Positions 37,267-46,275 of a DNA stretch of 64,000 nucleotides are shown here, in pieces (positions within the stretch are counted from its first letter, which is position 1; each line of letters begins with the position of its first letter). The stretch is from contig NZ_JAIGNL010000001.1 of the NCBI RefSeq assembly GCF_019711395.1, positions 1,302,001 to 1,366,000 of the forward strand, written 5' to 3'. The translations under genes and the position numbers were made by a program. The notes beneath the pieces were generated by a model, which was given only the letters and a program-made list of their open reading frames with translations, had not been told where the DNA came from and searched no databases. Source of the DNA: Qipengyuania xiapuensis. Its GTDB lineage: Bacteria > Pseudomonadota > Alphaproteobacteria > Sphingomonadales > Sphingomonadaceae.

Positions 37267-38184
37267 ATGAATGCGCTCGTGACTGTAGAGCAGGCCCCCA
37301 CCGCCGGTCCGCACGGGGAGGGCCAGACCGTGTTCTCGCCCCGGCGGCAGGCCGAGTTTCTCGCAAGCCTCCAGCTGTTCGGCAATGTCCGGCTCGCCTG
37401 CCGCGGGGCGCGGATTTCGGCGCAGACGGCCTATCGCCAGCGGCGGGCCTCTCCGGCGCTGGCGCAGGCGTGGGATGCGGCGTTGCTCGCGGCGCGGGCG
37501 CATGCCGAGGCGACGCTCGCCGATCGCGCGCTCAACGGGGTGGAGGAGGCAGTGTTCTATCACGGGGAGGAGGTCGCGCGGCGCAGGCGCTATGACAGCC
37601 GCCTGCTGCTCGCGCACCTGGCGCGGCTCGACCGGTTGGAGGCGCGCGAGGAGGTCGCCGAAACGCTCACGCGGCTCGATGCGCTGATCGACGGCTTGCG
37701 GGAAGGGGAGGCGTTGCCCGATGTTGGGCCGGAGCTTGCGCCGGATGCGTGTGCCGAAAGCGGACGGGGGGAGGGGGCGGACGATTTCTCCCAGGACCGT
37801 GTTCCATCCGTTCCACCCTGTAGGGAATACCCGCCCTCAAGCACCAACGGGGTAGGGCGACAGGAATACGCAGCTTGTGAAAGCTGCGGAGGGAAGTGTG
37901 ACGATCCGGAGGCCACGCTCACGCAGGCCGATTGCCAGTGGTTCGGCAACCGGCTCGACCGCTTCTACGATGCGCGGCCGCGCGGCGTGCCTGATGTCGC
38001 CCGGCTCGCCAGCGATGGCTATGACGCAGAAGAGGTCGAGGCGCTGCAGATGGAGGCCTACGAGGCGGGAGGGCACGAATGGTGGCTCGTCGCGAGCGAG
38101 GAGGCGCTGGAGGCCTCGATCGCGAAGGCGGGTGAGGCTTGTGCAGCGGCAGGCGAGGGCGGCTCGCTGAAACGCTTCCCATGA
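37267..38184 (+). CDS. DNA-binding-like protein carrying an in-frame REP-like insertion, unknown function
   Basis: A 305-residue protein with GGGAGG six bases before the ATG. About residues 35-75 form a helix-turn-helix-like stretch (Gly-Asn-Val-Arg-Leu-Ala-Cys-Arg-Gly-Ala then Ala-Tyr-Arg-Gln-Arg-Arg) that resembles terminase-small-subunit or phage-type HTH proteins. Then comes a long helix with Arg-Arg-Arg-Arg-Tyr-Asp-Ser-Arg. At about residues 188-200 the reading frame runs through a copy of the REP-like element also found at 39430-39542, encoding a Pro-Pro-Ser-Ser-Thr-Asn-Gly loop. The C-terminal 80 residues are acidic. No large terminase or portal gene follows, so a phage role is not supported by context. 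Confidence 0.65.
   Translation: MNALVTVEQAPTAGPHGEGQTVFSPRRQAEFLASLQLFGNVRLACRGARISAQTAYRQRRASPALAQAWDAALLAARAHAEATLADRALNGVEEAVFYHGEEVARRRRYDSRLLLAHLARLDRLEAREEVAETLTRLDALIDGLREGEALPDVGPELAPDACAESGRGEGADDFSQDRVPSVPPCREYPPSSTNGVGRQEYAACESCGGKCDDPEATLTQADCQWFGNRLDRFYDARPRGVPDVARLASDGYDAEEVEALQMEAYEAGGHEWWLVASEEALEASIAKAGEACAAAGEGGSLKRFP
37832..37859. repeat. REP-like element copy inside a coding sequence
   Basis: A 28-base unit beginning CGCCCTCAAGCA and ending GGTAGGGCG, identical in 24 of 28 positions to the repeats at 39430-39542. Its ends CGCCCT and AGGGCG are inverted, so it can fold. It lies in frame within the gene at 37267. A partial neighbour (CACCCTGTAGGGAATAC) sits just upstream. 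Confidence 0.75.
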
Positions 38185-38277
38185 GAACAAAAGGGGTATA
38201 TACTGCGCTTTGCGGGACCGGGCCCGCATCCGGGAACCGCTTGCGGGCGCACGGTCCCTTAGGAAAGGAGACCGGTC

Positions 38278-38706
38278 ATGACACTCAGACCATGGGCAAT
38301 CGCATTGGCCGGTATTGCCGCAGCAGCGCTCTTCCTGAGTGCGACAGCGCAATCCGGCACAGTGCTGAGCGCGAACCTCTTCGGTGACGAGGTGGTGGGC
38401 GGCGGCGCGGGCAGCGAGGCATATGGCGATTTCAACGCCTATGCCGAACCCGACGCGCAGAGCCTGTGCTACTACCTCGAAGTCGCCGGCGTGGGGGAAG
38501 TGACCTCCGCGCATGTGCATCTCGGCAAGTCGGGCAAGAACGGGCGCGAGCTCGTCGCATTGGAGCTGGCGGAGATGGACGAGGTATGCGCCGCGGCCGA
38601 TGGCGCGACGATCGAAGCGATGATCGCGCGGCCCGCCCATTACTACATCGATGTGCACACCGATGCGCACCCCCGCGGCGCGCTGCGCGGCCAATTGCGC
38701 GGTTGA
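38278..38706 (+). CDS. Exported CHRD-domain protein
   Basis: A 142-residue protein with a Sec signal peptide (cleavage near Ala-Thr-Ala-Gln, residue 25) and a single CHRD domain. The family pattern His-Val-His-Leu-Gly-x-x-Gly-x-Asn-Gly and the end Tyr-Tyr-Ile-Asp-Val-His-Thr-Asp-Ala-His-Pro-x-Gly-Ala-Leu-Arg-Gly-Gln-Leu are clear. CHRD domains occur in chordin and in many secreted bacterial proteins of unknown role. A strong GGAAAGGAG ribosome site is present. It probably has its own promoter in the 93-base gap upstream. Confidence 0.9.
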   Translation: MTLRPWAIALAGIAAAALFLSATAQSGTVLSANLFGDEVVGGGAGSEAYGDFNAYAEPDAQSLCYYLEVAGVGEVTSAHVHLGKSGKNGRELVALELAEMDEVCAAADGATIEAMIARPAHYYIDVHTDAHPRGALRGQLRG

Positions 38707-38786
38707 ACACCGCTCGTGGCGGTCTTGAAAGCCCGTTTGCGTCCGGTTTATGACCCTGGGCGGGGTTACAATTGGGGACTGCATAC

Positions 38787-39428
38787 ATGGCCACCGCTGC
38801 CAAAGGCGCTTCTGCGCGCGAATTCACCGTCAAGCCGCTCTTCGCAGAGCCGTATTTCGTGATGAACATCAAGGACGCGATCTCGCCGAAGCAAGTGAAG
38901 TTCATCCAGTCGCTCGAGATGATCGAGAACCAGGTGAACAAGATTTCGAAAGAGCTCTACCTGTTCGACCTGCCGGAAATGCGCAGCATCAAGAAGGCGG
39001 TGGACGAGGCGCTGGCGACCTTCGCGCTCGAGGTGATGGGCATCTCGCACAAGCTCGACGTCACGCAGAGCTGGTCGCTGATCAATCCGCCGGGCGTGGG
39101 GATGCACGCGCACACGCATTCGAACTCGCTGATCTCGGGCTCGCTCTACTACGCGCCGATGCCCGATCCGCCGGGCAACATGATCTTCGAGCGCACCAAT
39201 GGCTATCGCCAGATCGAGATGGCGGTCGATAGCGCGCGCACGAATGTCTACAATACGCAGCGCAACGCGATCGTGCCGAAAGAGGGCGACCTGGTGCTGT
39301 TCGCCAGCTCGATCCTGCATTTCGTCGAGACCAACCACTCGCAGCAGAACCGCTACTCGATCGCCTTCAACACCTTCCCGCGCGGGAAGATCGGCGATTA
39401 CCGGGATGTGAGCGAACTGAAGCTCTAA
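38787..39428 (+). CDS. Putative 2-oxoglutarate/Fe(II) oxygenase (TIGR02466-like)
   Basis: 213 residues from the ATG at 38787, with GGGGA eight bases before; a TTG at 38772 is less likely. The pattern His-Ala-His-Thr-His-Ser-Asn-Ser near residue 110 (with a nearby Asn/Asp position) and the distal Ser-Ser-Ile-Leu-His-Phe-Val-Glu, followed by Asn-Arg-Tyr-Ser-Ile-Ala-Phe-Asn, match the iron and 2-oxoglutarate ligands of a small double-stranded beta-helix family of putative oxygenases. Cytoplasmic. The substrate is unknown; homologues in phage and marine bacteria exist. Its 3' end faces rlpA across the tandem repeats. Confidence 0.8.
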   Translation: MATAAKGASAREFTVKPLFAEPYFVMNIKDAISPKQVKFIQSLEMIENQVNKISKELYLFDLPEMRSIKKAVDEALATFALEVMGISHKLDVTQSWSLINPPGVGMHAHTHSNSLISGSLYYAPMPDPPGNMIFERTNGYRQIEMAVDSARTNVYNTQRNAIVPKEGDLVLFASSILHFVETNHSQQNRYSIAFNTFPRGKIGDYRDVSELKL

Positions 39429-39429
39429 C

Positions 39430-39542
39430 CGCCCTCAAGCAGCGAAGCGGTAGGGCGGACGGTAAATTCGCCCTCAAGCAGCGAAGCGGTAGTGCGGAAG
39501 GGAAATTCGCCCTCAAGCAGCGAAGCGGTAAGGCCGAAGGGA
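39430..39542. repeat. Three tandem 39-bp REP-like repeats in a convergent intergenic gap
   Basis: Three head-to-tail copies, starting at 39430, 39469 and 39508 (the last truncated), of a unit opening CGCCCTCAAGCAGCGAAGCGG and followed by TAGGGCGGACGGTAAATT or close variants. In copy one the ends CGCCCT and AGGGCG are inverted and can form a hairpin. They lie exactly between the convergent stops at 39428 and 39544, a typical REP/BIME position, where they may terminate or stabilise both transcripts. Confidence 0.88.
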
Positions 39543-39543
39543 C

Positions 39544-40056
39544 CTAATCAAGCAGTTCGATCTCGACCGAGCCGTGTCCGCGGCGCACGATGCCGATTTC
39601 CTCGGCTGCGGCGCGGCTGAGGTCGATCGTGCGGCCACGCGTGAACGGTCCGCGGTCGTTGATGCGAACGATGACCGACTGGCCGTTGCGCGGGTTGGTC
39701 ACGCGGACCATGCTGCCGAAGGGCAGCGTCTTGTGGGCGGCGGTCATGGCATGCATGTCGAACCGCTCGCCATTGGCGGTGCGGCGGCCGTGGAAGCGCT
39801 TGCCGTAATAAGATGCGACGCCGGTGCCGAGCGGTGTTCCGGCGGGCTCGACTTCTACAGGCGGTTCGAAGGTCTCGAGGTCTACGACCCGCGGACCCGG
39901 TTCGGGCGCAGGCGGCAGCTCCGCGAAATCCGCGAAATGCTGTTCGAATGTCGGTTGAAGGATCGGCTTGGCATCGCTTTCCTCGGAATGACCGGCGGTG
40001 CCGGGCAGCGCCAGCGCTGCAAGAAAGATCGTGCTCAAAAGCGCGCGTTTGGCCAT
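39544..40056 (-). CDS. rlpA: RlpA-like septal lytic transglycosylase / DPBB protein
   Basis: 170 residues from the ATG at 40056, which has GGGAGG seven bases upstream and begins a signal peptide (Met-Ala-Lys-Arg-Ala-Leu-Leu-Ser-Thr). The C-terminal double-psi beta-barrel has the family pattern Ala-Ser-Tyr-Tyr-Gly, Arg-Arg-Thr-Ala-Asn-Gly-Glu, Leu-Pro-Phe-Gly-Ser and Asn-Asp-Arg-Gly-Pro-Phe. In other bacteria RlpA cuts glycan strands lacking stem peptides at the septum. No SPOR domain is present here, which is common in short alphaproteobacterial forms. A long 5' gap precedes it. Confidence 0.9.
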   Translation of the reverse strand: MAKRALLSTIFLAALALPGTAGHSEESDAKPILQPTFEQHFADFAELPPAPEPGPRVVDLETFEPPVEVEPAGTPLGTGVASYYGKRFHGRRTANGERFDMHAMTAAHKTLPFGSMVRVTNPRNGQSVIVRINDRGPFTRGRTIDLSRAAAEEIGIVRRGHGSVEIELLD

Positions 40057-40965
40057 GAATGGACCTCCCGTTCGGTTCGGGAGGATATAGGGCATAGCAA
40101 TCGCCGAGTCCTTAACGCGGACGTAAACTGCCTTGAAATCGCCACCATTCGGCGCGGCTTTCGCCTCGATATGCGGGTTTCATGGGGTTTTCTGGACGAT
40201 CCGGGAACTGTGAGCCGCATATTGCGGGCTTGCGGATTGCCCATAGCAAATGGGGCCGGCATCGCTGCCGACCCCACTCTCACCGATGCGTGGCCGTGTT
40301 CCTTTCACCGAAGTTCCAGGGACGCAGACTTGGCATCCGATGTTTTCCCATCCGGCTATCCGAAGACAGTCTTCAGGTTCTGTCACCGGCGCTCGCACCG
40401 GCATCCGGATCTACCCTCCACTCGGCCCGGTGTCGGTCGCGTCACGATCTTGCAATCGCTCGCTTACCTTGCCCAGCCGCGCTTCAACGGGCGGTTCCGC
40501 AGTCTGACCTTCCGTTGGTGGCCGGTACCTCAAACGGTCACATCGCCTTCCGGTCCGAAGACCTTTATACGACGCCACCTTCGGCATCCGGCCGGGTTGG
40601 CCTGACTCACAGCTGGAAACCTTCGCACTTCCGTCATCGACCCGCCTTGCGTCCGGCGTGAACCTTCTGCGCGAGGGTCTCGAGATGTGCGCGGACAGAT
40701 CCCGCTGCGTCTTTCCGGCTCCGAATTTCCGTTGCCTTTCAAGTCGTTAGACCGTCTTGGCTGGAAGCTTTCTTCGCCGTTCCGATGAATTAAAGCTGCA
40801 CCCGGAAAGCCGATTCTTCAAGCTGACAAGAGGCGAGTTATCCACTTTCCCCGCATTTCGCTGTGGAGGGGGGTGGATAAGTCAACGGTTCATCGCAAAA
40901 ATCGGAACGTCATCGCGGCGAGGGCGTAATTTTCAGCCCCCGAAGCGATTTCCAGACGACATTTT
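40057..40965. other. About 900-bp gene-free region between rlpA and argG
   Basis: No frame in this region gives a convincing protein: the candidates have high Arg/Pro/Ser and no ribosome sites. It should hold the rlpA promoter (minus strand, near 40070-40200) and the argG 3' end. Short inverted pieces occur, for example around GCCGGCATCGCTGCCGAC near 40256. The most striking item is the pair of DnaA-box-like sequences at 40838-40880. No tRNA, tmRNA or RNase P RNA core was recognised in either strand. Confidence 0.6.
40838..40880. promoter_or_regulatory. Inverted pair of DnaA-box-like sites
   Basis: TTATCCACT at 40838-40846 and, on the other strand, TTATCCACC at 40872-40880 each match eight of nine positions of the DnaA consensus TTATCCACA. 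They are inverted with a 25-base gap, 86 bases beyond the argG 3' end. Whether this is a DnaA titration site, a regulatory site or part of an origin cannot be told from the window. Confidence 0.45.
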
Positions 40966-42180
<1,215 letters not shown>

Positions 42181-42261
42181 GTGCAGGCACCTTGATTGCG
42201 TTTGCCGCGCCGCTAGCAGGGGGGCAGGGCGCGTGGCAATCAAGAAGCGCTGTTGTAGCGG

Positions 42262-43023
42262 TCAGGCAGCCTTTTCGTCACGCGCGGAACTGGCTGGCGG
42301 CGTGTAAAAGGAAACGCGGTTACGCCCGTCCTGCTTGGCCGCATAGAGCGCGTGGTCAGCACCTTTGAGCGGGAAGGGGCGATCCTCAATTCGCAGGACA
42401 TCGATACCGATGCTTATGCTCAGAAGGCAGGATGCACCCTCGGGCGAGCGGAAGTCGAGTTCAGACACGCGTCGGCGCAGGCTTTCGGCACAATCCCGCG
42501 CTTTTGCGAGCGTCGCATCGGGAAGCAACACGCCGAATTCCTCACCGCCGAGCCTTGCGACCAATGCCTCTACCGGAACCTCTTCGGCGAAAAGTCGGGC
42601 GAGTGCCTTTAGCGCCTCGTCACCCGTGTGGTGCCCGTGACTGTCATTCAGCGATTTGAACCGGTCGGCGTCTATCAGCAGGAGCCCTGCTTCTTTCCCG
42701 GTGTCCAACCGACGTTCGAGCGCGTCGAAAAAGGCCCGTCGGTTGGGCAGGTCGGTCAGCGCATCCTGAGTGGCCTCATGCTCGAGCAGGGCATTGAGCT
42801 GTGCGAGCCTTTCCCCTTGAGAGGTGACGTAAAGACCGACAGGGATACTGCACACCAACGGTATCACGAGCGCGAGAGAGAGCGCGAGGACTACATTCTC
42901 GCCGTCGCTGGGCTGGAAGGCCATGACGATCAGCGTGCATAGCAGCGATCCTGCGGTGAGCGTGCCAGCGATGAGCGCGGTATTTTTCACGACCCGACGG
43001 TTGATGAGCAGGTCTGAAGCCAT
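42262..43023 (-). CDS. Short membrane-bound diguanylate cyclase (GGDEF)
   Basis: A 253-residue protein. Two N-terminal transmembrane segments (about residues 14-65) enclose a short loop, then a GGDEF domain with Asp-Ala-Leu-Thr-Asp-Leu-Pro-Asn-Arg-Arg and the active Gly-Gly-Glu-Glu-Phe. It should produce cyclic di-GMP. The RxxD inhibitory site is not seen before the active motif, as in the other cyclase at 28051. AGGAAGAG precedes the ATG. It lies 81 bases upstream of argG on the same strand, but the gene content gives no reason to expect shared control. Confidence 0.92.
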   Translation of the reverse strand: MASDLLINRRVVKNTALIAGTLTAGSLLCTLIVMAFQPSDGENVVLALSLALVIPLVCSIPVGLYVTSQGERLAQLNALLEHEATQDALTDLPNRRAFFDALERRLDTGKEAGLLLIDADRFKSLNDSHGHHTGDEALKALARLFAEEVPVEALVARLGGEEFGVLLPDATLAKARDCAESLRRRVSELDFRSPEGASCLLSISIGIDVLRIEDRPFPLKGADHALYAAKQDGRNRVSFYTPPASSARDEKAA

Positions 43024-43139
43024 GAACTCTTCCTAGGTCAGAGGGGTTGATGGGCCATTAACCGCTACCACGTAGTCGCTTTCCCGGAGGCCCGCCATTT
43101 GGCATAGCGACACGGGTAACGGGGTAGGGGACGCGCAGC

Positions 43140-44459
43140 ATGGGATTGTTGAACAAGGCGAAATCGCTGGCGGAACAGGCGCCGCCAGAGCGCAATCGAT
43201 ATGTCGATTTCCTACGCGCGCTGTCGATCCTCGCGGTGGTGGTTGGGCACTGGTTGGTCGCCGCACCCTATATCGGCGCGGACGGCGAGGTGGTCGGCGG
43301 GCATTTGCTCGGCATCCTGCCGTGGACGCAGTGGCTTACCTGGGGCTTCCAGGTCATGCCGATCTTCTTCCTCGTCGGCGGCTATTCGAACGGGGTGAGC
43401 TGGGCCTCGACCCGCGCGAAAAACGGCCACTATTCAGACTGGTTCGCGAGCCGTATCCAGCGCCTGATCAATCCGGTCTTCCCCGTGCTGCTGGTGTGGG
43501 CGGCATTCGCCTTCGTCGCCACGCAGGCTGGTATGGCGCGCGAGACGGTGCGTATGGCCGTGTTCCTCGCGCTGATCCCCGTGTGGTTCCTCGCGGTCTA
43601 CCTGCTGGTGACTGCACTTGCGCCGCTGACGTGGAAGCTTTGGGAGAAGCTGGGCTGGGGCAGCATAGCGCTGTTCATCGCGGGCGCGGTGGCGATCGAC
43701 TGGCTGACGCTCTCGCAGGGTGTGCCTTATGTGAACTTCCTCAATTTCCTATTCGTGTGGCTGGGCATCCACCAGCTGGGTTATGCGTGGCAACAGGGGA
43801 GGCTTTCGCTGGGGAGGGCGCTGGCGCTGTTCCTCGCCGGCCTTGCCACGCTTATCGGCCTCACCATCTACGGCCCCTATCCCATCGCCATGATCGGCGT
43901 GCCGGGGGCCGAGATCACCAATTCCATGCCGCCGACGCTCGCGCTGCTGGCGCTGGGTGTGACGCAGACGGGGTTGGTGCTGGGGCTGGAACCGTGGGGC
44001 AGGAAGCTGCTCGACAACCTCTCCGTCTGGACCGCGACGGTGCTGATGAACGGCATGATCATGACCGTCTATCTCTGGCACCTGACGGCTTACGTGCTGG
44101 TAATGGTCGCCGCTTGGGCAGCCGGAGGCATAGGCCTGCGCGTCATGCCGGGAACAGCCGAATGGTGGTGGAGCCGCCCGGTCTGGTTCGTGCTCTATAT
44201 CGCCGCAACGCTCCCGCTGATTGCCATCTTTGCCCGCTACGAGCGAGGCATGGGTGCCGCCAAGCGCGAGGCCCCGATCCCGCGCCTGCGCCTCGTGATC
44301 GCCATGATCGCGATCTGCGTCGGCCTCGCCATGACCGCCGCCATCAGCATCGCCAGCCCCGAGGGCGTGACCGGCGTCCGCCTATGGGTCGTGGCGCTGC
44401 CCTTCGTGGGAGCCGCGCTGGTAGGGTTTGGGCCGGTTTATCGGTGGGTGCAAAGCTAG
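43140..44459 (+). CDS. Acyltransferase 3 family membrane protein
   Basis: A 439-residue protein with about ten to eleven transmembrane segments. The N-terminal Arg-Tyr-Val-Asp-Phe-Leu-Arg-Ala-Leu-Ser-Ile and the following Val-Val-Gly-His carry the conserved Arg/Asp/His of the OafA/AT3 family, which moves acyl groups to cell-surface sugars or lipids across the membrane. The substrate cannot be told. AGGGGA lies before the ATG. Its stop is four bases from the convergent cfa stop, with no terminator between. Confidence 0.85.
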   Translation: MGLLNKAKSLAEQAPPERNRYVDFLRALSILAVVVGHWLVAAPYIGADGEVVGGHLLGILPWTQWLTWGFQVMPIFFLVGGYSNGVSWASTRAKNGHYSDWFASRIQRLINPVFPVLLVWAAFAFVATQAGMARETVRMAVFLALIPVWFLAVYLLVTALAPLTWKLWEKLGWGSIALFIAGAVAIDWLTLSQGVPYVNFLNFLFVWLGIHQLGYAWQQGRLSLGRALALFLAGLATLIGLTIYGPYPIAMIGVPGAEITNSMPPTLALLALGVTQTGLVLGLEPWGRKLLDNLSVWTATVLMNGMIMTVYLWHLTAYVLVMVAAWAAGGIGLRVMPGTAEWWWSRPVWFVLYIAATLPLIAIFARYERGMGAAKREAPIPRLRLVIAMIAICVGLAMTAAISIASPEGVTGVRLWVVALPFVGAALVGFGPVYRWVQS

Positions 44460-44463
44460 CCCG

Positions 44464-45753
44464 CTATTCCGCCGCTTCCCGCTGGGCGAAGCGCCACTCG
44501 GGCACCTTGTCCGCGTCGGCGGCGCGCAGGCGGGCGCTCTCTTCCATGATCCATTCGCGGGTCATGGGAATGGCGCTGCGGTCCTTCACGTAGATCAACT
44601 GCCAGTTGACCATGTCGCCGTGGCGGAAGCTCTGTTCGGCGCCGGCGAGGTAGTAGAGCCACATGCGGTAGAAGGTCTCGTCGTACATATCGACGATCTC
44701 GGCGCGGTGCTGGACCGTGCGGTTGTACCACTCCTCCAGCGTGTGGCTGTAGTGGAAGCGCATCGCCTCCACGTCCATCACCTGCCAGCCGTATTGCTCG
44801 GACTGGCTGACCAGTTCGGACAGGGCAGGGATGTAGCCGCCGGGGAAGATGTAGGTGCGCGTCCAGGCGTCGGTGAAGCCGGGAGGGCCGGCGCGCCCGC
44901 AGCAGTGGCTCATCATCACGCCATCGGGTTTGAGCAGGCGGCTCGTGTGCTCGTAAAACTGCGGGTAATGCGGCGTGCCCACGTGTTCGAGCAGGCCCAC
45001 CGAGCTGATGCGGTCGAACTGGCCTTCGACGTCGCGGTAATCGGTAAGGCTGAATTTGACCTTGTCGGCCACGCCCGCTTCCTCCGCGCGCTCTTTGCAG
45101 AAGGCGATCTGGTCGGGGGCGAGGGCGACGCCGTGGACCTCCACGTCGTAATGCCGGGCAAGGTAGAGTGCGAAGCCGCCCCAGCCGCAGCCGATGTCGA
45201 GGATGCGCTGGCCGGGCTTTATGTACATCTTGGCGGCGAGGTGCGCCTTCTTGTCGAGCTGCGCCTTTTCGAGCGAGGTCGTCTCCGGATCCTCGCGATA
45301 ATAGGCCATGGTGTACTGGCGGTCCTCGTCGAGGAAGCGCTCGTAGAGTTCGCGGGTGAGATTGTAGGTGTGTTCTGCGTTCTTGCGCGCCTTGCTGCGC
45401 AAATTGATGCTGTCGGCCTTCGCGAGCATGCGCTGGGCGGCGGTGCGCAGCTTGCCCTTGGGCTTGAGAGCCTTGTCGCCCGGCTTGCCCGCCTGCTGGG
45501 TGACGAAAAGGATCAGGTCGCGGATATCGTGCGGCTCCTCGACCTTCAGCCAGCCCCACATGAACGCCTCGCCCGCACCCATCTGCGGATAGCGCGCGAT
45601 GTGGTTGGCGGCCTTCTTGTTGGTCAGCGTGATGCGGAGCGGCGGTTCGGAGGCGTCTCCCGTGCCGTACTCATAAGTCTTGCCGTCATGATCCGTAACG
45701 ACCATCCGGCCATGCTTGATCGCGGTCTTCAGAAATTTATCGAGTAGCCACAC
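44464..45753 (-). CDS. cfa: Cyclopropane-fatty-acyl-phospholipid synthase family methyltransferase
   Basis: A 429-residue enzyme starting at the GTG at 45753 (with GGGGAG nine bases before); the frame is open to 46158 but that part is antisense to the next gene. The SAM motif is Ile-Leu-Asp-Ile-Gly-Cys-Gly-Trp-Gly-Gly near residue 184. The C-terminal Met-Tyr-Asp-Glu-Thr-Phe-Tyr-Arg-Met-Trp-Leu-Tyr-Tyr-Leu stretch is typical of CFA synthases. It adds a methylene bridge to unsaturated phospholipid chains at the inner membrane. The usual C-terminal Gly-Glu-Gly-Gly variant differs slightly, so a related modifying methyltransferase is possible. Confidence 0.9.
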   Translation of the reverse strand: MWLLDKFLKTAIKHGRMVVTDHDGKTYEYGTGDASEPPLRITLTNKKAANHIARYPQMGAGEAFMWGWLKVEEPHDIRDLILFVTQQAGKPGDKALKPKGKLRTAAQRMLAKADSINLRSKARKNAEHTYNLTRELYERFLDEDRQYTMAYYREDPETTSLEKAQLDKKAHLAAKMYIKPGQRILDIGCGWGGFALYLARHYDVEVHGVALAPDQIAFCKERAEEAGVADKVKFSLTDYRDVEGQFDRISSVGLLEHVGTPHYPQFYEHTSRLLKPDGVMMSHCCGRAGPPGFTDAWTRTYIFPGGYIPALSELVSQSEQYGWQVMDVEAMRFHYSHTLEEWYNRTVQHRAEIVDMYDETFYRMWLYYLAGAEQSFRHGDMVNWQLIYVKDRSAIPMTREWIMEESARLRAADADKVPEWRFAQREAAE

Positions 45754-45834
45754 CGGCTTGGTCTCCCCTATCCAACCCGGGCGGAGCATCGCCCCGCGTT
45801 GGCGGCAAGTCAATCGGATGCTAGGATTGCCCAC

Positions 45835-46272
45835 ATGGCAGAGGCAAAGACCCAGATCACCGACGTCGATCCGGCGGATTTCATCGATGGTGTGGAGCCG
45901 GAGAGGAAACGCGAGGAAGCGAAGGTGCTCGACGCGCTGTTCCGCAAGGTCACAGGCGAGCAGCCGCAGATGTGGGGCCCGAGCATCATCGGCTACGGTC
46001 AATACCGGACGACCTATGCCAGCGGCCGTGACGTGCACTGGATGCGCAGCGGGTTCAGCCCGCGCAAGGCCAAGCATTCGCTCTACCTCATGGGCGGCTA
46101 TTGCGACGATGTGGCGGCAAAGCGCAGAGAGGCGCAGCTGAAGAGGCTGGGCAAGCACTCGACGGGGAAGAGCTGCCTCTACATCAACAAGCTGGCCGAT
46201 GTGGACATGGACGTGCTCGAGGAAATGATCCGCGAGGACTGGGAGACGATGGGCCGGATATATCCGGAGTAG
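45835..46272 (+). CDS. DUF1801 domain protein
   Basis: 145 residues from the ATG at 45835 (Met-Ala-Glu-Ala-Lys-Thr). The middle carries the DUF1801 pattern Met-Trp-Gly-Pro-Ser-Ile-Ile-Gly-Tyr-Gly and Gly-Phe-Ser-Pro-Arg-Lys, with Lys-Ser-Cys-Leu-Tyr-Ile towards the end. Small cytoplasmic proteins of this family have no firmly assigned function. It is divergent from cfa (82 bases between the two starts) and its stop is three bases from the convergent oxidoreductase. Confidence 0.85.
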   Translation: MAEAKTQITDVDPADFIDGVEPERKREEAKVLDALFRKVTGEQPQMWGPSIIGYGQYRTTYASGRDVHWMRSGFSPRKAKHSLYLMGGYCDDVAAKRREAQLKRLGKHSTGKSCLYINKLADVDMDVLEEMIREDWETMGRIYPE

Positions 46273-46275
46273 CGG

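Noticed and set aside
37079-37270. 63-codon plus-strand frame ending in ATGA with the next gene
   Set aside because: The overlap is suggestive, but the translation is Arg/Pro/Ser-rich filler and there is no ribosome site before its ATG; the hairpin would also hide it.
37267-38184. Phage terminase small subunit
   Set aside because: Only a helix-turn-helix-like stretch is shared; there is no large terminase, portal or capsid gene nearby.
39430-39542. Possible CRISPR array
   Set aside because: The three 39-bp units are contiguous with nearly identical intervals and no unique spacers; no cas genes are nearby. A REP-like repeat is a better description.
39574-40605. 343-codon plus-strand frame across rlpA and the gap
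   Set aside because: Its first half is antisense to rlpA, and the rest has low-complexity Arg/His/Ser content with no start signal.
40838-40880. Firm call of the chromosomal origin
   Set aside because: Only two boxes, each with a mismatch, no dnaA, gidA, hemE or parAB neighbour and no clear AT-rich unwinding element; left as a candidate site.
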